DNA from: Labrenzia sp. 011
GTDB taxonomy: Bacteria; Pseudomonadota; Alphaproteobacteria; Rhizobiales; Stappiaceae
DNA length: 64,000 nt
Direction: 5' to 3'
NCBI RefSeq assembly: GCF_003075075.1
Contig: NZ_QCYM01000010.1
Coordinates: 112,903 to 176,902 of the forward strand
Shown here: positions 30,008 through 39,333 of the stretch, in pieces
Layout of the letters: every line of letters begins with the position of its first letter
How positions within the stretch are numbered: the first letter of the stretch is position 1
The notes under the pieces: model-generated
The model's database searches: none
Told to the model about the DNA's origin: nothing
What the model saw: the letters and a program-made list of their open reading frames with translations, nothing else
Program-made: the position numbers and the translations under genes

Positions 30008-33000
30008 GCGGATTTGAAATACCGAAACTGACCAGGGAGCGGCAGGATCTGGCCTCCCGTCCGCGCGCCTCCGCCTGGGTGAGCGCCAATGCCGGCTCGG
30101 GCAAGACCTTCGTCCTGTCCCGCCGCGTGGTGCGCCTGCTCCTCGACGGCACGGATCCGGCGCGGATCCTGGCGCTGACCTTCACCAAGGCCGCAGCCGC
30201 CGAAATGGCCACCCGCGTCTTCCGCATCCTGGGCACCTGGGTGACGATGGAAGATGCGGTCTTGGCCGCAGAGCTCGAGGAGATCGAGGGCCGGAGACCG
30301 GATGCCGCGCGCCTTGCACTGGCGCGGCGGCTCTTTGCCCGGGCCCTGGAAACGCCCGGCGGCCTGAAGATCCAGACCATCCACGGCTTCTGCGAGGCCC
30401 TGCTGCACCAGTTTCCCCTTGAGGCCAATGTGGCCGGACATTTCTCCGTTCTGGACGACCGGGTCGCCGCCGAGTTCATGGCCGAGGCCCGCGCCAGCGT
30501 GTTGCACAGGGCGGAGACGGAACCGGACAGTGTGTTCGGCCACGCCCTTGCCTCCGTCATTGACCTGATGAGCGACGGCGGCGCGCAGAAGGCACTGGAC
30601 GAACTCATCCAGAACCGTGACGCCTTCCGTCGCTGGACGGTCGACGCGGGAGATCTGCATGCCGCGCTCCGGGAACTTGCCGGCCTGCTGGATGTCGATC
30701 CCTCCCTCCGGCTGGCCACATTCGACAGCCGGTTCAGGGACGAATGCCCGTTCGACCGGAATGTCTGTCTCAGTTACGCGGAAGCCCTGCAGACCGGCAC
30801 CAAGACGGATCAGGCCCGGGCAGAGGCCCTTGTTGCCGCCCGGGAGCTGCACGACCCGTCGGTTTTCCGGGAAGCCTGGCAGCAGATCTTCCTGACGGCC
30901 AAACTGGAACCGCGCCGCTCTCTGGCCACCAAGAAGGTGGCCGAGGCGTTTCCCGACATGGTCGAAGCGCTCGAGAAGGAACAGGCGCGGCTGCTCGCGC
31001 TTCTGGACGAACGGCGGAAAGTCGTAACCTTCGAGGGTACCGTTGCCCTGCTGCGTCTGGCCGATGCGGTCATCCGTCACTACGAAAGCGCCAAGACGGC
31101 CCGGGGCTACCTCGATTTCGAGGATCTCGTAGTCAAGACGGCCACGCTCCTCAGGAAGTCCGACGCGGCGCTCTGGGTGCAGTACAAGCTCGATCAGGGG
31201 CTCGATCACATCCTGGTCGACGAGGCCCAGGACACCAGCCCGCGCCAGTGGGAAGTGGTCCAGTCCCTTGCGGCGGAGTTCTTTGCCGGCGCCGGTGCGC
31301 ATGAGAGAACCCGCACGCTGTTCGCCGTCGGCGATGAAAAGCAGTCGATCTATTCCTTCCAGGGCGCGGTGCCCGCCTATTTCGATGCCATGCGCCGGGA
31401 GTTCTCGCAGCAGGCGAACTCCGCCGCACAGGAATTCCATTCCGTCAACCTGCAGCTTTCCTTCCGATCCACGCCTGATGTGCTCGCCGCCGTCGACCGG
31501 GTGTTCCTGGACGAAAGCGCGCACAGGGGGCTGTCGAAGGAGGTCGCGCCGCCGGTGCACGAGGCGATCCGCCGGGACCCCGGTATCGTCGATCTCTGGC
31601 CGCTGGAGACGGAAGCCGAAGTGGTGGAGCCGGAAGACTGGCGCCAGCCGGTCGATCATGTCGGCTCCGGAAGCCCGATGCTCAAGGTCGCAAGGCGGAT
31701 CGCCGCCGAAATCGCCGGCTGGATGCGCGACGGCACGGCCGATCCCGGCGAGGTGATGATCCTGGTGCGCAAGCGCGGCCCGTTTGTCGACGCGCTCAAC
31801 CGGGAACTCAAGCTGCTCGACATCCCGGCGGCCGGCAGCGACCGCCTTGTCCTGACCGAACATATCGCGGTTCAGGATCTGGCGGCCCTCGGCCGGTTCC
31901 TGCTGCTGCCGGAGGATGACCTGTCCCTGGCCTGCGTCCTCAAGAGCCCGCTGTTCGACCTGACGGATGACGATCTTCTCGAGATTGCCCGTGAGAGCCC
32001 CGAAAAGATCCGGCCCGGCACGCTCTGGCAGATGCTGGTCAGGCGCTCGGAGAGCTCCGCCAGGTGGCAGGCGGTGCGGGAAAGACTCGAAGACTGGCGC
32101 GCGCGCGCCGACTTCGTGCCCCCTTATGAGTTCTATGCCCGGCTGTGTGGTGCCGATGGCGGCCGCAAGGCGTTTCGCGCCAGGCTCGGCGTGGAAGTGG
32201 ATGACGTTCTCGACGAGTTCCTGGCCTTGACGATCGCCTATGAACAGACCGGAACGCCGGGCCTTGAGGGCTTTCTCGCCTGGATGGCCGCCGCCCCGAC
32301 GGAGATCAAGCGTGAACTGACCAGCACCAAGGGCATGGTGCGCATCATGACCGTGCACGGCTCAAAGGGACTGGAGGCGAAGACCGTCATCCTGGTCGAC
32401 CCGGGCGCGCCTCCTGTCAGCGCCATACATGATCCGTCCTTCCTGCCGCACCGGCGTCTGGAAAACGATCTCCTGCCGCCGGCGCTGGTCTGGCTGCCCC
32501 CAAGGATCGATCGCATGCCCTGGCACGACGACGCCGTGCAGGTTCTGCGTCAGTCCCAGGAGGAGGAATACCGCCGCCTGCTCTATGTCGCCCTGACCCG
32601 GGCGGAAGACCGTCTGATCGTCTGTGGCTGGGAGCCCAAGCGCGGCGCCCATGAAAACTGCTGGTATTCCATGGTCGAACGGGCGCTGAAGCCGGAAGCC
32701 CGGGAACTGAAGGACCGCGCGGGCAATGTCATGGCCTGGCGCTGGCAGCAGGGCACCGCAGACCCGCAGGGCAGCGCTCCGACCGAAGTCCGGCCGGCCG
32801 CTGCGCAGGCCGGAGAGGATGCGGACCTGCCGCTGCCGTCCTGGCTCTCCGAGCCGGTCCGGCCCCTGCCGAAGAAAAAACGCCTGCAGCCGTCGCGGGC
32901 CTTCGAGGCCATGGAGGAAAAGGAGGGGGTGGAACCGGTTCCTGCGCTCTCGCGTCTTCAGGCCCGCAGGGAACCGGCCTCATGGCCGCTGGAGAGGGGC

Positions 33001-33519
33001 CGTCTCGTTCACCGGTTGCTGGAGCTGTTGCCCGATATTCCCGAAGCGGACCGCCTGCCCGCCGCCGGCGCCTATCTGCAACAGGCATTGAAACCGGAGT
33101 TCGAACATTACCGGGATCGCCTGCTGGCCGAAGTCGGTGCCATCCTCGAGGAAGAGACGTTCAGGCCGCTCTTCGCCGCGCCCGCGCGCGCGGAGGTTCC
33201 GCTTGTGGGGACGATTCGCGCGGGCGACGGGACGCAGATCGAGATATCGGGCCAGATCGACCGGCTTCTCGTCGAGGCGGATCGCGTTTCGATCGTGGAT
33301 TACAAGACCAACCTCCATCCTCCGCAATCCGTGGCCGAGGTCCCGCAGGAATACCGCGCACAGCTTTGTGTTTACCGGGAAATGCTGAAACGGATTTATC
33401 CCGGAAGACAGGTTCGCGCCTATCTGCTCTGGACGGCCGGACCTGCGCTGATGGAAATTCCCGAAAAGATGCTGGAAGAAACCTTCGCTGCTCTGCGTCC
33501 GGATGGCACAGCAGCTTGA
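30004..33519 (+). CDS. addA: Double-strand break repair helicase AddA
   Basis: A 1171-aa UvrD/RecB-type helicase-nuclease. Motif I is ANAGSGKTFVLSRRVVRLL (~residue 28), motif II VDEAQDTSPRQWEV, motif III AVGDEKQSIYSFQGA, and late helicase motif VHGSKGLEAKTVILVD. The C-terminal nuclease motif is VSIVDYKTNLHPP. Its ATG overlaps the addB stop (ATGA), typical of an equimolar complex. It ends the run divL-tsaE-murU-addB-addA. Confidence 0.96.
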   Translation: MSGFEIPKLTRERQDLASRPRASAWVSANAGSGKTFVLSRRVVRLLLDGTDPARILALTFTKAAAAEMATRVFRILGTWVTMEDAVLAAELEEIEGRRPDAARLALARRLFARALETPGGLKIQTIHGFCEALLHQFPLEANVAGHFSVLDDRVAAEFMAEARASVLHRAETEPDSVFGHALASVIDLMSDGGAQKALDELIQNRDAFRRWTVDAGDLHAALRELAGLLDVDPSLRLATFDSRFRDECPFDRNVCLSYAEALQTGTKTDQARAEALVAARELHDPSVFREAWQQIFLTAKLEPRRSLATKKVAEAFPDMVEALEKEQARLLALLDERRKVVTFEGTVALLRLADAVIRHYESAKTARGYLDFEDLVVKTATLLRKSDAALWVQYKLDQGLDHILVDEAQDTSPRQWEVVQSLAAEFFAGAGAHERTRTLFAVGDEKQSIYSFQGAVPAYFDAMRREFSQQANSAAQEFHSVNLQLSFRSTPDVLAAVDRVFLDESAHRGLSKEVAPPVHEAIRRDPGIVDLWPLETEAEVVEPEDWRQPVDHVGSGSPMLKVARRIAAEIAGWMRDGTADPGEVMILVRKRGPFVDALNRELKLLDIPAAGSDRLVLTEHIAVQDLAALGRFLLLPEDDLSLACVLKSPLFDLTDDDLLEIARESPEKIRPGTLWQMLVRRSESSARWQAVRERLEDWRARADFVPPYEFYARLCGADGGRKAFRARLGVEVDDVLDEFLALTIAYEQTGTPGLEGFLAWMAAAPTEIKRELTSTKGMVRIMTVHGSKGLEAKTVILVDPGAPPVSAIHDPSFLPHRRLENDLLPPALVWLPPRIDRMPWHDDAVQVLRQSQEEEYRRLLYVALTRAEDRLIVCGWEPKRGAHENCWYSMVERALKPEARELKDRAGNVMAWRWQQGTADPQGSAPTEVRPAAAQAGEDADLPLPSWLSEPVRPLPKKKRLQPSRAFEAMEEKEGVEPVPALSRLQARREPASWPLERGRLVHRLLELLPDIPEADRLPAAGAYLQQALKPEFEHYRDRLLAEVGAILEEETFRPLFAAPARAEVPLVGTIRAGDGTQIEISGQIDRLLVEADRVSIVDYKTNLHPPQSVAEVPQEYRAQLCVYREMLKRIYPGRQVRAYLLWTAGPALMEIPEKMLEETFAALRPDGTAA

Positions 33520-33604
33520 CGGCAAGGCCTTGGCTACCTACCTTCGTGCCAACTGACACGCTTACATCGGGTAGGCGTTGCGCATACAACCACGAGATCT
33601 TTTC

Positions 33605-33925
33605 ATGGCAACCACACAAGTCACCGATGCTTCCTTTGAATCGGAAGTTCTGAAATCCGACAGCCCGGTCGTCGTAGACTTTTGGGCAGAATGGTGCGGA
33701 CCCTGCAAGATGATCGCGCCGGCTCTGGAAGAGATTTCCGACGAGATGGGCGATAAGGTGAAGATCACCAAGCTCAACATCGACGAGAATCAGGACATGG
33801 CCATGAAATATGGCGTCCGCTCCATTCCGATGCTGATCCTGTTCAAGGATGGCGAGCCGATGGCAACCCAGGTCGGTGCCGCGCCGAAGGGCAAGCTCTC
33901 CGACTGGATCAAGAGCGCCCTTTAA
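33605..33925 (+). CDS. trxA: Thioredoxin
   Basis: A 106-aa thioredoxin with the redox motif WCGPC (Cys31, Cys34) and the cis-Pro region [10 protein letters not shown]. It is the general cytoplasmic disulfide reductant, for example for ribonucleotide reductase. ATG 33605 was chosen over an in-frame ATG at 33578 because the protein then has the usual length. The addA-trxA gap is 85 bases. Linkage of trxA to addA is conserved in the order. Confidence 0.96.
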   Translation: MATTQVTDASFESEVLKSDSPVVVDFWAEWCGPCKMIAPALEEISDEMGDKVKITKLNIDENQDMAMKYGVRSIPMLILFKDGEPMATQVGAAPKGKLSDWIKSAL

Positions 33926-34069
33926 GGGAAACCTTCCCGCGGCGCTTCGGTTGCCGGAAATATGAGCGGTTCCGGCGGGTAAGCGACAGCCTATCCGCCG
34001 ATCCTCTTTGAAAAACCGGCAACCGGCCTTATAAGCATCCGCACACAGCCTGAGCCAAACGGAACATTC

Positions 34070-34702
34070 ATGAGCGACGAAAACAAAAAACCGGAAGAAC
34101 AGCCGACCGCGGCAACTCCGGAAGCTGACGCCCCGGCTGCACAGCCCGAAACCGCCGAAGAAACCGGAGTGGATCCGATCGAAGTTCTGAAAGCAGAGAA
34201 CACCGACCTGAAGGACCGTGCCCTGAGGGCGATGGCGGATATGGAAAATCTCCGCCGCCGCACCGAAAAGGAAATAAAGGACGCGCGCCAGTATTCCGTG
34301 TCCAGTTTCGCGCGGGATATGCTGAACGTTTCCGACAACCTGCGCCGCGCCCTGGAAGCCCTGCCGGAAGAGGATCGTAAGAACGCCGACGCCGGTGTTG
34401 CCGCCCTGATCGAGGGCGTTGAGATGATCGAACGCGATCTGCTCAACCAGCTCGAAAAGAACGGCGTGAAAAAGCTGGAGCCGGAAGGACAGAAATTCGA
34501 TCCGAATTTCCATCAGGCCATGTTCGAGGTTCCCAACACCGAGGTGCCGAACAACACGGTCGTGCAGGTCGTCCAGGCCGGTTACGTGATCGGCGACCGG
34601 GTCTTGCGCCCGGCCATGGTTGGCGTCTCCAAGGGCGGGCCGAAGGAGGTCGCCCAGAACTCGGATGCGGACGCCGGACAGACCGTCGACAAGAGCGCCT
34701 GA
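34070..34702 (+). CDS. grpE: GrpE nucleotide exchange factor
   Basis: A 210-aa co-chaperone that releases ADP from DnaK. A charged, Pro/Glu/Ala-rich N-tail (1-45) precedes the long coiled coil (about 55-110, with [14 protein letters not shown]) and the beta-domain ([13 protein letters not shown] ... [18 protein letters not shown]). A heat-shock promoter would be expected; none was recognised in the 144 bases upstream. Confidence 0.96.
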   Translation: MSDENKKPEEQPTAATPEADAPAAQPETAEETGVDPIEVLKAENTDLKDRALRAMADMENLRRRTEKEIKDARQYSVSSFARDMLNVSDNLRRALEALPEEDRKNADAGVAALIEGVEMIERDLLNQLEKNGVKKLEPEGQKFDPNFHQAMFEVPNTEVPNNTVVQVVQAGYVIGDRVLRPAMVGVSKGGPKEVAQNSDADAGQTVDKSA

Positions 34703-34873
34703 TCCCGGGCTGATCGCAAGCTCCCGGATAAAGCCGTGCCTGCCTTTGGCGGGGGCGGCTTTTGACTGTCGGGACATATGCGCACCGACCGGAGTATGGT
34801 GAACTTCACGACACCGGGCAGCAGACGGTCAGATGCCGGTGCATGAGTTGGTTGGACAATCCGAGGCGGAAAC

Positions 34874-35485
34874 ATGCTGCTGCAGGTGCTGGATTATCTC
34901 GGAGTCGCGGTGTTTGCCATTACCGGCGGCATTGTCGCATCGCGCAAGCAGCTCGATTTCATCGGCTTCCTGTTCTTCGCAACCGTGACCGGCATCGGCG
35001 GCGGCACCCTGCGGGACCTGCTGCTGGGCGTGCCGGTGTTCTGGGTGGAGAACGAGACCTACCTGCTGGTCTGTCTGATGGTCAGCATCTTTCTGTGGTT
35101 TGCCGCCCACTGGGTCGAGCGCCTGAACAAGCCCCTGCGCTGGGCAGATGCCATTGGCGTTTCGGCCTATTGCGTCATGGGCGCGGCGAAGGCCATGAGC
35201 GTCGGCGACACGGTGCTGGTCGCGATCCTCATGGGGGTCTCGACGGCCACATTCGGGGGCATCCTGCGTGACACGATCGCCGGTGAACCGTCTTCGCTCG
35301 TCAAGCCGGAAATCTACCTGAGTGCCGCTTTCGCCGGAGCCGGGGGCTTCGTTGCGCTGATACATCTGGGGCTGCCGCCGGCGGGCTCCGCCGGTGCGGC
35401 AGGCTTGCTGGCGCTGGTCCTGCGCGGCGGTGCGATCGAGCTGGGCTGGACCCTGCCGGGATATCGCGGCGCAACCGGCCCCTGA
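34874..35485 (+). CDS. TRIC / YicG-family cation channel
   Basis: A 203-aa inner-membrane protein of two homologous three-helix repeats (UPF0126, prokaryotic TRIC). Each repeat carries a Gly-rich kink and Arg-Asp: GIGGGTLRDLLLG and STATFGGILRDTIAG. The family forms trimeric K+-permeable channels, with the physiological role in bacteria unclear. Single gene, 171 bases after grpE. Confidence 0.92.
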   Translation: MLLQVLDYLGVAVFAITGGIVASRKQLDFIGFLFFATVTGIGGGTLRDLLLGVPVFWVENETYLLVCLMVSIFLWFAAHWVERLNKPLRWADAIGVSAYCVMGAAKAMSVGDTVLVAILMGVSTATFGGILRDTIAGEPSSLVKPEIYLSAAFAGAGGFVALIHLGLPPAGSAGAAGLLALVLRGGAIELGWTLPGYRGATGP

Positions 35486-35601
35486 ACGTCTTCATGCGCC
35501 GGGCGCGGCCGATTGGTGGTATCGATTTTCCGGTGCGCCTCCGCTAGGGTATGAACCCATAAATTTGCATGTCTTATGTGGAGACAGGCAGGAGACGCGA
35601 C

Positions 35602-35982
35602 ATGGCCGAGCACGGAATTTTCTACTGGAATGAACTGATGACCCGCGACACGGGGAAAGCCAGGGCGTTCTACGGCAAGGTCCTGGGCTGGACCTTCACG
35701 GAAATGCCCATGGAAGAGGGCGTTTATGTCATGGCCATGCAGGGCGAAAAGCCGGTCGGCGGGATTTTCCCGATGAGCGGCCCGCAATTCGACGGCGTGC
35801 CCGAACACTGGATGTCCTATATCGCTGTCGATGATGTGGACGAGCGCCTTGAACTGGCCCGCGCCCATGGCGGCGAGATCATCCAGCCGCCCTTCGATGT
35901 TCCGGGCATCGGCCGGATCGCGATCCTGAAGGATTCCGGTGGCGCCGTTCAGGGCTGGATGACCCCCGTCGACCCGGCGTGA
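35602..35982 (+). CDS. VOC (glyoxalase-like) family protein
   Basis: A 126-aa vicinal-oxygen-chelate fold protein: FYWNELMTRDTGKARAFYGKVLGW at the start (first beta-alpha-beta unit) and IAVDDVDERLELARAHGG in the second half. Related proteins include small glyoxalase-like or antibiotic-binding proteins; the substrate is unknown. ATG 35602 follows CAGGAG, better than the in-frame ATG at 35569. Confidence 0.85.
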   Translation: MAEHGIFYWNELMTRDTGKARAFYGKVLGWTFTEMPMEEGVYVMAMQGEKPVGGIFPMSGPQFDGVPEHWMSYIAVDDVDERLELARAHGGEIIQPPFDVPGIGRIAILKDSGGAVQGWMTPVDPA

Positions 35983-36091
35983 ACATCTGGAGCGGGTCGC
36001 GCTCAAGCGGGTTCATGGCTTCCGGAAGACGCCCGAGACAGCGTTTGCACCGCAAATGCGTTCGGGCGATTTCCTGAATTCAGTTCACACC

Positions 36092-36184
36092 CTAGTAGAC
36101 AAGCCCCGAACAGGCCGAAACATAGTAGATCAGTCCAAGCGCGATCGCCGGAAAGCTCGCCGAATAGGCAAGTGTCGTCAACAT
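36092..36184 (-). CDS. 30-residue hydrophobic membrane peptide
   Basis: A small frame of 30 codons plus stop. The ATG at 36184 is preceded by a near-perfect AAAGGAG six bases upstream. The product (MLTTLAYSASFPAIALGLIY, then YVSACSGLVY) is one hydrophobic helix with a single Cys and no charged residues. I recognise no family. Downstream on the minus strand lies the VOC gene in convergent orientation. The strength of the ribosome-binding site is the main evidence. Confidence 0.5.
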   Translation of the reverse strand: MLTTLAYSASFPAIALGLIYYVSACSGLVY

Positions 36185-36592
36185 CTCAAGCTCCTTTGCA
36201 ACACGGCAGTCGGGAAGGCGGCCGGAACAGCCGACAGCCTGCGGGCGACATTTCGAATGTCCGCTCGCGTCATTCCTCTGCCGCATCGCAATATGGGAAT
36301 GGGAGACGTGGAGTTCCAGAGCCGGAAGTATCTCTTTTGGCGTTTGAATTGTTCGAGGCCGGCTGACGATTGCCCGGCAGAACGCGCCGCGCCGCGCAAT
36401 GCGGCGCATCGGGCGGGAAATGTCGCGCCGCTGAAGGACGGACACCGTATTTTCAAAACAATGTGAGCTGCAGGCGGCTGGCCGCGTAACGGTGGCCGCT
36501 GAATGGAAATCGACCGGACTTCCGGCAGAGCCGCCCGGCATCATGGCCACCGGACGAGCTTGCCTTCAGGGCCGTTGCTCAGCGCCTGGTGC
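36185..36592. other. Gap between the small membrane peptide and the lapA-like gene
   Basis: About 408 bases. The left part is the probable leader and promoter of the 30-residue peptide gene. A GC-rich inverted segment (GCGCCGCGC / GCGGCGC) lies around 36388-36412. Frames crossing this region have no ribosome-binding site or family resemblance, so I call no further gene. Confidence 0.4.
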
Positions 36593-36958
36593 TCAGGCGG
36601 CCGAACGCTTGTCCGGTCCGGTCAGGCCCTTCACACCGGAAACCGGCTGCGGAGCGGGGCCCATATCCCGGAGCTGGTCGGCTTCCTTGTGCCACTTCTC
36701 GGCTTCGCGGCGCTTGATGCGGGCTTCCTTGCGCCAGCGGCCCTGTTTCGCCCAGGCACCGAGACCGCCGACGATGACGCCAATGCCGAGGCTGGCGAAA
36801 ATGACCCAGAACAGCGGAATGTCCGTAAGGGTCAGGCGGGGATCGGTGGGATCGAACGGATTGAGGGACAGGGAAACCGTGTGCCGGTTGGCAACCGAAA
36901 GGGGAACCAGTACCACCGCGATAGCAAACAATATCATGTTCTTGATGAAGCGGGTCAC
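36593..36958 (-). CDS. LapA-domain (DUF1049) membrane protein
   Basis: A 121-aa inner-membrane protein with two hydrophobic segments (about 5-24 and 48-70) around the motif LSLNPFDPTDPRL, then a basic amphipathic C-terminal helix (RWRKEARIKRREAEKWHKEA). This is the LapA/YciS layout; in E. coli LapA is involved in control of LPS assembly. The start is GTG 36958 with GGGAG six bases upstream. It is downstream of ihfB, the common alphaproteobacterial order. Confidence 0.85.
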   Translation of the reverse strand: MTRFIKNMILFAIAVVLVPLSVANRHTVSLSLNPFDPTDPRLTLTDIPLFWVIFASLGIGVIVGGLGAWAKQGRWRKEARIKRREAEKWHKEADQLRDMGPAPQPVSGVKGLTGPDKRSAA

Positions 36959-37034
36959 TGTGGTCTCCCGGATGTTGTCAGGTCAGAAATCGGTTTCAAA
37001 TGGCGGCGGCAGGACACGAGCGGGGTGGACGGGA

Positions 37035-37334
37035 TCATTCGTCCCCGTGATCCACGCCATCATTCAGCCGCAACCGCATTTCCTTGCCGGTCTTGAAGAA
37101 GGGGACGAACTTTTCGTCCACTTCCACCTTCTGACCGGTGCGTGGATTGCGGCCGATCCGCGCGGGGCGGTTCTTGACGCTGAAAGCGCCGAACCCGCGC
37201 AACTCGACGCGGTCTCCCCGCATCAGGGCCTCGGTGACCTCATCCAAGATGGCGTTGACGATGTTCTCAACGTCCCGCTGATAGAGATGCGGATTCTGTT
37301 CGGCGATATGCTGAACAAGCTCAGATTTGATCAT
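37035..37334 (-). CDS. ihfB: Integration host factor subunit beta
   Basis: A 99-aa DNA-bending protein ([17 protein letters not shown]) with the beta-arm segment [11 protein letters not shown] and [14 protein letters not shown]. Forms the IHF heterodimer with IhfA, encoded elsewhere. A GAGGGGG ribosome-binding sequence precedes the start. It lies 15 bases after the sppA stop codon on the same strand. Confidence 0.97.
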   Translation of the reverse strand: MIKSELVQHIAEQNPHLYQRDVENIVNAILDEVTEALMRGDRVELRGFGAFSVKNRPARIGRNPRTGQKVEVDEKFVPFFKTGKEMRLRLNDGVDHGDE

Positions 37335-37349
37335 GAAGAGCCCCCTCGC

Positions 37350-38336
37350 TTAACGTTTATTGTTAGCCGCGTCGGAAGCCTGCCAAACGGATACCAGTCC
37401 GTCAAGCGTAAGCCCCCATGGAATCAGCCCCTTAGCTTCATTAATGGGATTCAGGAGGGCTGAACCGATCCCTTTTCCGAATTCTCGTGAGACGCGCGAG
37501 GAGAAGGGAAGCTCTTCCAGGTTTTCCCTTGTCGTCCATGTGACGACCGGAAGATCCTCCGCGACACCCTTTTCCTTCTCCAGCCAGGCGATGGCCTTGT
37601 CCTCTCCGCCGATGGCGTCGACGAGCTTCTCGCCCAAGGCGTCATGGCCGGACAGGATGCGTCCGTTGGCAAGTTCCCGTGCCCTGGCGGGCGCCAGGTC
37701 GCGGCGCTCGGCGACAAGGCCGACGAACCAGTCGTAGGAATCCATGACCAGCGTTTCCAGCATGGTCCGGGCTTCCGGTGTGACCGGGGAATAGAAGTCC
37801 GGTTCCGCCTTCAGGGGCGCGCTTTTCACCGCATCCATCTGGATGCCGACGGTCTCGAGCAGCTTCTGGACGTTGCCGAACTGGAACAGGACGCCGATCG
37901 AGCCGGTTATGCTGTTGTAGCGGGCAACGATGTGATCGGCCGCGATGGCGACCATGTAGCCCGCCGAGGTGCCGATCGTGCGGATTTCCGCCACCACCGG
38001 CTTTTTCTCCGCCAGTTCGCGCAGTGCTTCGTAAAGCGCTTCACCCCCGGTTGTGCTGCCGCCCGGCGAGTTGATCGAGATCACCACGCCCTTGACCGCA
38101 TCCGACTTGCCGATCTTTTCGATCATCTGCAGCGTCTTGCGGTCCTCCATGATGACCCCTTCGACCGGGATGCGGGCGATATGGGCCGAACGCTTGGAAA
38201 GTCCGGCAGCTCCGGACAGATAGACAAGACCGCCGACAAGTGCTGCAGCGATCACGACAAATGTCGCGACCCGCCAGAATGTCACTTTGCGTCTGAGGCG
38301 CCGCCTGTCTACGAGCGCGTCGATATCAACGGACAT
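37350..38336 (-). CDS. sppA: Signal peptide peptidase SppA, short form
   Basis: A 328-aa inner-membrane serine protease that degrades cleaved signal peptides. An N-terminal TM (about residues 22-42) is followed by one S49 protease domain: SINSPGGSTTGGEALYEAL, the Ser nucleophile in IGTSAGYMVAIAAD, and a Lys later in the domain. A single protease domain of this length matches the short SppA (SppA36K) type. ATG 38336 is preferred over an in-frame TTG seven codons upstream because GGAG fits its spacing. Co-directional with ihfB. Confidence 0.92.
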   Translation of the reverse strand: MSVDIDALVDRRRLRRKVTFWRVATFVVIAAALVGGLVYLSGAAGLSKRSAHIARIPVEGVIMEDRKTLQMIEKIGKSDAVKGVVISINSPGGSTTGGEALYEALRELAEKKPVVAEIRTIGTSAGYMVAIAADHIVARYNSITGSIGVLFQFGNVQKLLETVGIQMDAVKSAPLKAEPDFYSPVTPEARTMLETLVMDSYDWFVGLVAERRDLAPARARELANGRILSGHDALGEKLVDAIGGEDKAIAWLEKEKGVAEDLPVVTWTTRENLEELPFSSRVSREFGKGIGSALLNPINEAKGLIPWGLTLDGLVSVWQASDAANNKR

Positions 38337-38714
38337 GAATACGGTGTCTCCGGACAAGATCGTATGAAAACCAACAACCTAAATAGGGTGACCCTCACGG
38401 GAATTGCAATCGCCTTCTGAGATTTACATCAGATTGCGGGTGTTTCAGGCAACTTTATGGAGAAAATTCGCAATAGGCGTCCCTGGCGGGAGGCGTGCGT
38501 GCCGGTTGCGGTCGCGGCCGTGGTCATCGCACGCATGTCCGGCAGGAGCGGGCAGGGCTCTTCGAAGCCGGCCGGCCGTTTCCGGGAGGGTGTCTCGGCG
38601 GCCGCGATGGTCGGGTGCCGCGCTCTTGCCCGGTGGTCTCGAGGCCGGGAGCCGATGACGCTCCGGGGGGCCGCCGGCAGGGAGAGCCCCGCGGTGATCC
38701 GCGGGGCGTCCAGG
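38337..38714. other. Gap between sppA and the FKBP gene
   Basis: 378 bases. The right end holds the FKBP terminator hairpin (38686-38707). The AT-richer left part (38365-38475) is the likely sppA promoter region. The plus-strand frame running from 38457 through the FKBP gene is a shadow. Confidence 0.4.
38686..38707 (-). terminator. Hairpin downstream of the FKBP gene
   Basis: A perfect 9-bp stem GCCCCGCGG (38686-38694) / CCGCGGGGC (38699-38707), loop TGAT, lies seven bases after the stop. No T-run follows on the minus strand, so it is a probable but imperfect terminator. Confidence 0.55.
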
Positions 38715-39143
38715 TCAGTTGATCGCGGTAAGCTGGATCTCGAAGGTCAGGTCCTTGCCGGCCAGCGGATGGTTGGCGTCCAGGATGACTTCCTGTTCGG
38801 ACACTTCCACGACCGTGACGGTCATCATCTGTCCGTTTTCGGTCTGCGCCTGCAGCTGAAGCCCCACGGTGATGTCCACATTCTCCGGCATGTTCGCGCG
38901 CGGTACCGCCTGGCGGGCCTCCGGGTTGTGAGGACCATAGGCTTCAGCCGCCGCGATCTTCACGGTCTTCTCTTCGCCCACCTTCATGCCCGGAATGGCA
39001 TTGTCGAGGCCGGGAATGATCTGGCCGGAGCCGACCGTGAATTCCAGCGGATCGCGGCCTTCGGAACTGTCGAAGACGGACCCGTCGTCCAGGGTGCCCT
39101 TGTAATGAAGACGGACCGTGTCGCCGCTCTTGGCTTCGCTCAT
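38715..39143 (-). CDS. FKBP-type peptidyl-prolyl isomerase (SlyD-like)
   Basis: A 142-aa protein: DTVRLHYKGTLDDGSVFDSS, VGSGQIIPGLDNAIPGMKVG (FKBP core), then an insert-in-flap-like segment and LDANHPLAGKDLTFEIQL, the SlyD/FkpB signature. It catalyses prolyl isomerisation and acts as a chaperone. There is no His-rich metal-binding tail as in E. coli SlyD. ATG 39143 was chosen over a longer frame with a non-conserved leader. No signal peptide; cytoplasmic. Confidence 0.93.
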   Translation of the reverse strand: MSEAKSGDTVRLHYKGTLDDGSVFDSSEGRDPLEFTVGSGQIIPGLDNAIPGMKVGEEKTVKIAAAEAYGPHNPEARQAVPRANMPENVDITVGLQLQAQTENGQMMTVTVVEVSEQEVILDANHPLAGKDLTFEIQLTAIN

Positions 39144-39273
39144 GGTGCTTATCGCAATTCTGTCTGGGAGGTGAGTTTTGAGGCCGCGTGCATGTGGCGG
39201 GTGCTCGTCGCAAGAGGCCAACCTAGCGCAGCATCGTGAAAAGTAAAGGGTGGGGCGGATATTGCCGGATAAC

Positions 39274-39301
39274 AAAAAGCCCGGCGTTTCCGCCGGGCTT
39301 T
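39274..39301 (-). terminator. Intrinsic terminator of rpsA
   Basis: The stem AAAGCCCGGCG (39276-39286) / CGCCGGGCTTT (39291-39301), loop TTTC, is followed by T on the minus strand. It is 33 bases after the rpsA stop. Confidence 0.88.
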
Positions 39302-39333
39302 CGCGTTTTCCGATCTGTAGAGATCCGGAAACC

